Source: Deltaproteobacteria bacterium (GTDB lineage Bacteria > Desulfobacterota > Desulfobacteria > Desulfobacterales > ETH-SRB1). From it: DNA of 5,890 nucleotides. Below, in pieces: positions 4,885 to 5,890 of this stretch (the stretch's first letter is position 1; each line of letters starts with the position of its first letter). The translations under genes and the position numbers were made by a program. The notes below the pieces were generated by a model that saw only the letters and a list, made by a program, of their open reading frames with translations, had not been told where the DNA came from and searched no databases. The stretch spans positions 1 through 5,890 of the forward strand of contig JAFCZU010000264.1 of the NCBI GenBank assembly GCA_019314185.1, in the 5' to 3' direction.

Positions 4885-5890
4885 CTAGTATCTCGCTTGA
4901 TGAATCTTATTAACAGCACCCTTATAGAACTCAAAATCCAGCGTTTTCTTTATGCGAACTACAGCTACTGTGTAGGAAAACTTACTAGCCCTACCACCAA
5001 TTCCTTTTTCGTATCTTTGCAGTTTAACGAGCACCAGTAAATCCGAGTTTCGTGTGGTTAACACGTCTCTCAACAACTCTCTAGAACACATAAGACAGTC
5101 GCCTGAGTAGGATGCTTCATCTTCATATTTGTTCTCGTAACCCCACGCATCTGAATGCGCTATTGGCTTGCCAGAAGAATTCTTCCAAATTCGCCTAAAT
5201 GGATCATCAGTTCCGAGAGAGAAGGTTTTGGCAATATTTTCTGCAAAGTGAGGACGACTCAAAGCGCAAATCGAACCAAGAGGATCATCTTCATCAAGTC
5301 TGCCTTCCGAGGAAGGACAGACAACCCAAGGAACATAGTCTTTCTTATTGCCCCTAAGGTACTCATCTTCATCCTCATATTCGTTGTGCGTTGGAAGCCA
5401 CACAAAAAAGGGTTCCTCCTGGATCATTTGTTTTACCAAAGCCTTAGCCTTTCTAGGTGCCACCAAGGCAGAACTTATGTGAACCTTGATGTTGTCGGAC
5501 GAACTCCAATTTCCTTCGACAACAACCTCCTTAATCAAACCAGAACCTATACCAACCAGATTCAATATCTTGGCTTTGGCTCCGGTTATAACGAGGCCAT
5601 CCTTGCCTTCTTCGAGCAGATTTACGTTAACACTAAGGGGCGGCCTGTCCATACCGTCCGACAGCCATAAGCCGTCCTTTCTGGTGAGCAAGCTCCTATT
5701 CAGCCAATCTGTCCATGGGTCATCGTAGTACCAATCGTCTGTTACTGGATACTGCCCAAGGAGTCGACCAGCCACCAGGAATAGCGCGTGCCATCCAAGC
5801 TGCTGGCCATAGGAGTGATACCTGGAAGTCATTCTTCCCAGACGATTCCAGCGGCTTACTTCGCGACCACCTGTATCGTGCATGCTTGTT
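4885..5890 (-). CDS. C-terminal part of a larger protein of unknown function (5' partial)
   Basis: The frame is open through the right edge; the first ATG in view (5881-5883) gives 332 residues, and two more codons upstream are also open. No ribosome site can be judged, and the first residues (RWNRLGRMTSRYHSYGQQLG) read like the interior of a protein, so the gene probably begins outside. Visible features, numbered from that methionine, are an aromatic-rich stretch with WYYDDPWTDWLNR (51-63), then TRKDGLWLSDGMDRPP (67-82), an acidic patch YEDEDEY (169-175), a CxxC at 263-266, and a C-terminal beta-rich segment DLLVLVKLQRYEKG (281-294) before a tail ending HQARY. There are no membrane helices and no catalytic motif I can name. 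The style reminds me of C-terminal regions of very large ATP-binding proteins in bacterial defence loci, but this is an impression only. GC content looks higher than in the neighbouring cassette. Confidence 0.75.
   Translation of the reverse strand, partial: TSMHDTGGREVSRWNRLGRMTSRYHSYGQQLGWHALFLVAGRLLGQYPVTDDWYYDDPWTDWLNRSLLTRKDGLWLSDGMDRPPLSVNVNLLEEGKDGLVITGAKAKILNLVGIGSGLIKEVVVEGNWSSSDNIKVHISSALVAPRKAKALVKQMIQEEPFFVWLPTHNEYEDEDEYLRGNKKDYVPWVVCPSSEGRLDEDDPLGSICALSRPHFAENIAKTFSLGTDDPFRRIWKNSSGKPIAHSDAWGYENKYEDEASYSGDCLMCSRELLRDVLTTRNSDLLVLVKLQRYEKGIGGRASKFSYTVAVVRIKKTLDFEFYKGAVNKIHQARY

Noticed and set aside
5155..5670. 171-codon plus-strand frame
   Set aside because: Antisense to the right-hand gene, whose protein is better balanced and continues past the window edge; the plus-strand translation has no domain-like pattern.
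1..5890. tRNA, rRNA, CRISPR array or insertion-sequence transposase
   Set aside because: No cloverleaf-like gene, no regularly spaced direct repeats and no transposase-like protein could be found on either strand.

Overview
The window is a compact bacterial accessory region, and every gene I can support lies on the minus strand, so transcription runs from high to low coordinates. The chromosome-like layout, Shine-Dalgarno sites and two integron attC recombination sites point to a bacterium that carries, or has carried, an integron. Most described integrons are in Proteobacteria, but nothing here fixes the phylum. Base composition is uneven (hand counts of single 60-nt lines run from about 27% to 50% GC), as expected for a mosaic of transferred genes.

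Region by region, in transcription order. (1) 5890-4885: the C-terminal part of a larger protein of unknown function, entering from the right edge. (2) 4884-4675: about 210 bases without a convincing gene, holding a weak hairpin and a perfect 16-bp palindrome. (3) 4674-4616: a 59-bp attC site. (4) 4601-3315: a 428-residue protein with a HEPN-type R-x4-H motif and a C-terminal segment that looks NTF2-like. (5) 3312-3239: a 74-bp attC site starting 2 nt after that gene's stop. (6) 3238-3086: an AT-rich leader with a candidate promoter and inverted repeats. (7) 3085 to the left edge: a tightly coupled operon of a type III restriction-modification methyltransferase (mod), a RhuM-family gene, and the first 22 codons of a further gene, probably res. 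Successive genes overlap by the same 8 bases, ATGGCTGA.

The main discovery candidate is the HEPN-like gene. It is packaged as a 1377-bp integron gene cassette (3245-4621) in a small cluster of attC sites with no integrase gene in view. The first bases of the cassette complement the R'' box of its own attC almost perfectly, as a genuine excisable cassette predicts. Next to a type III R-M operon, the setting is that of a defence island, and an RNase-type abortive-infection or toxin role is a reasonable inference for the cassette protein. The sequence alone does not prove it.
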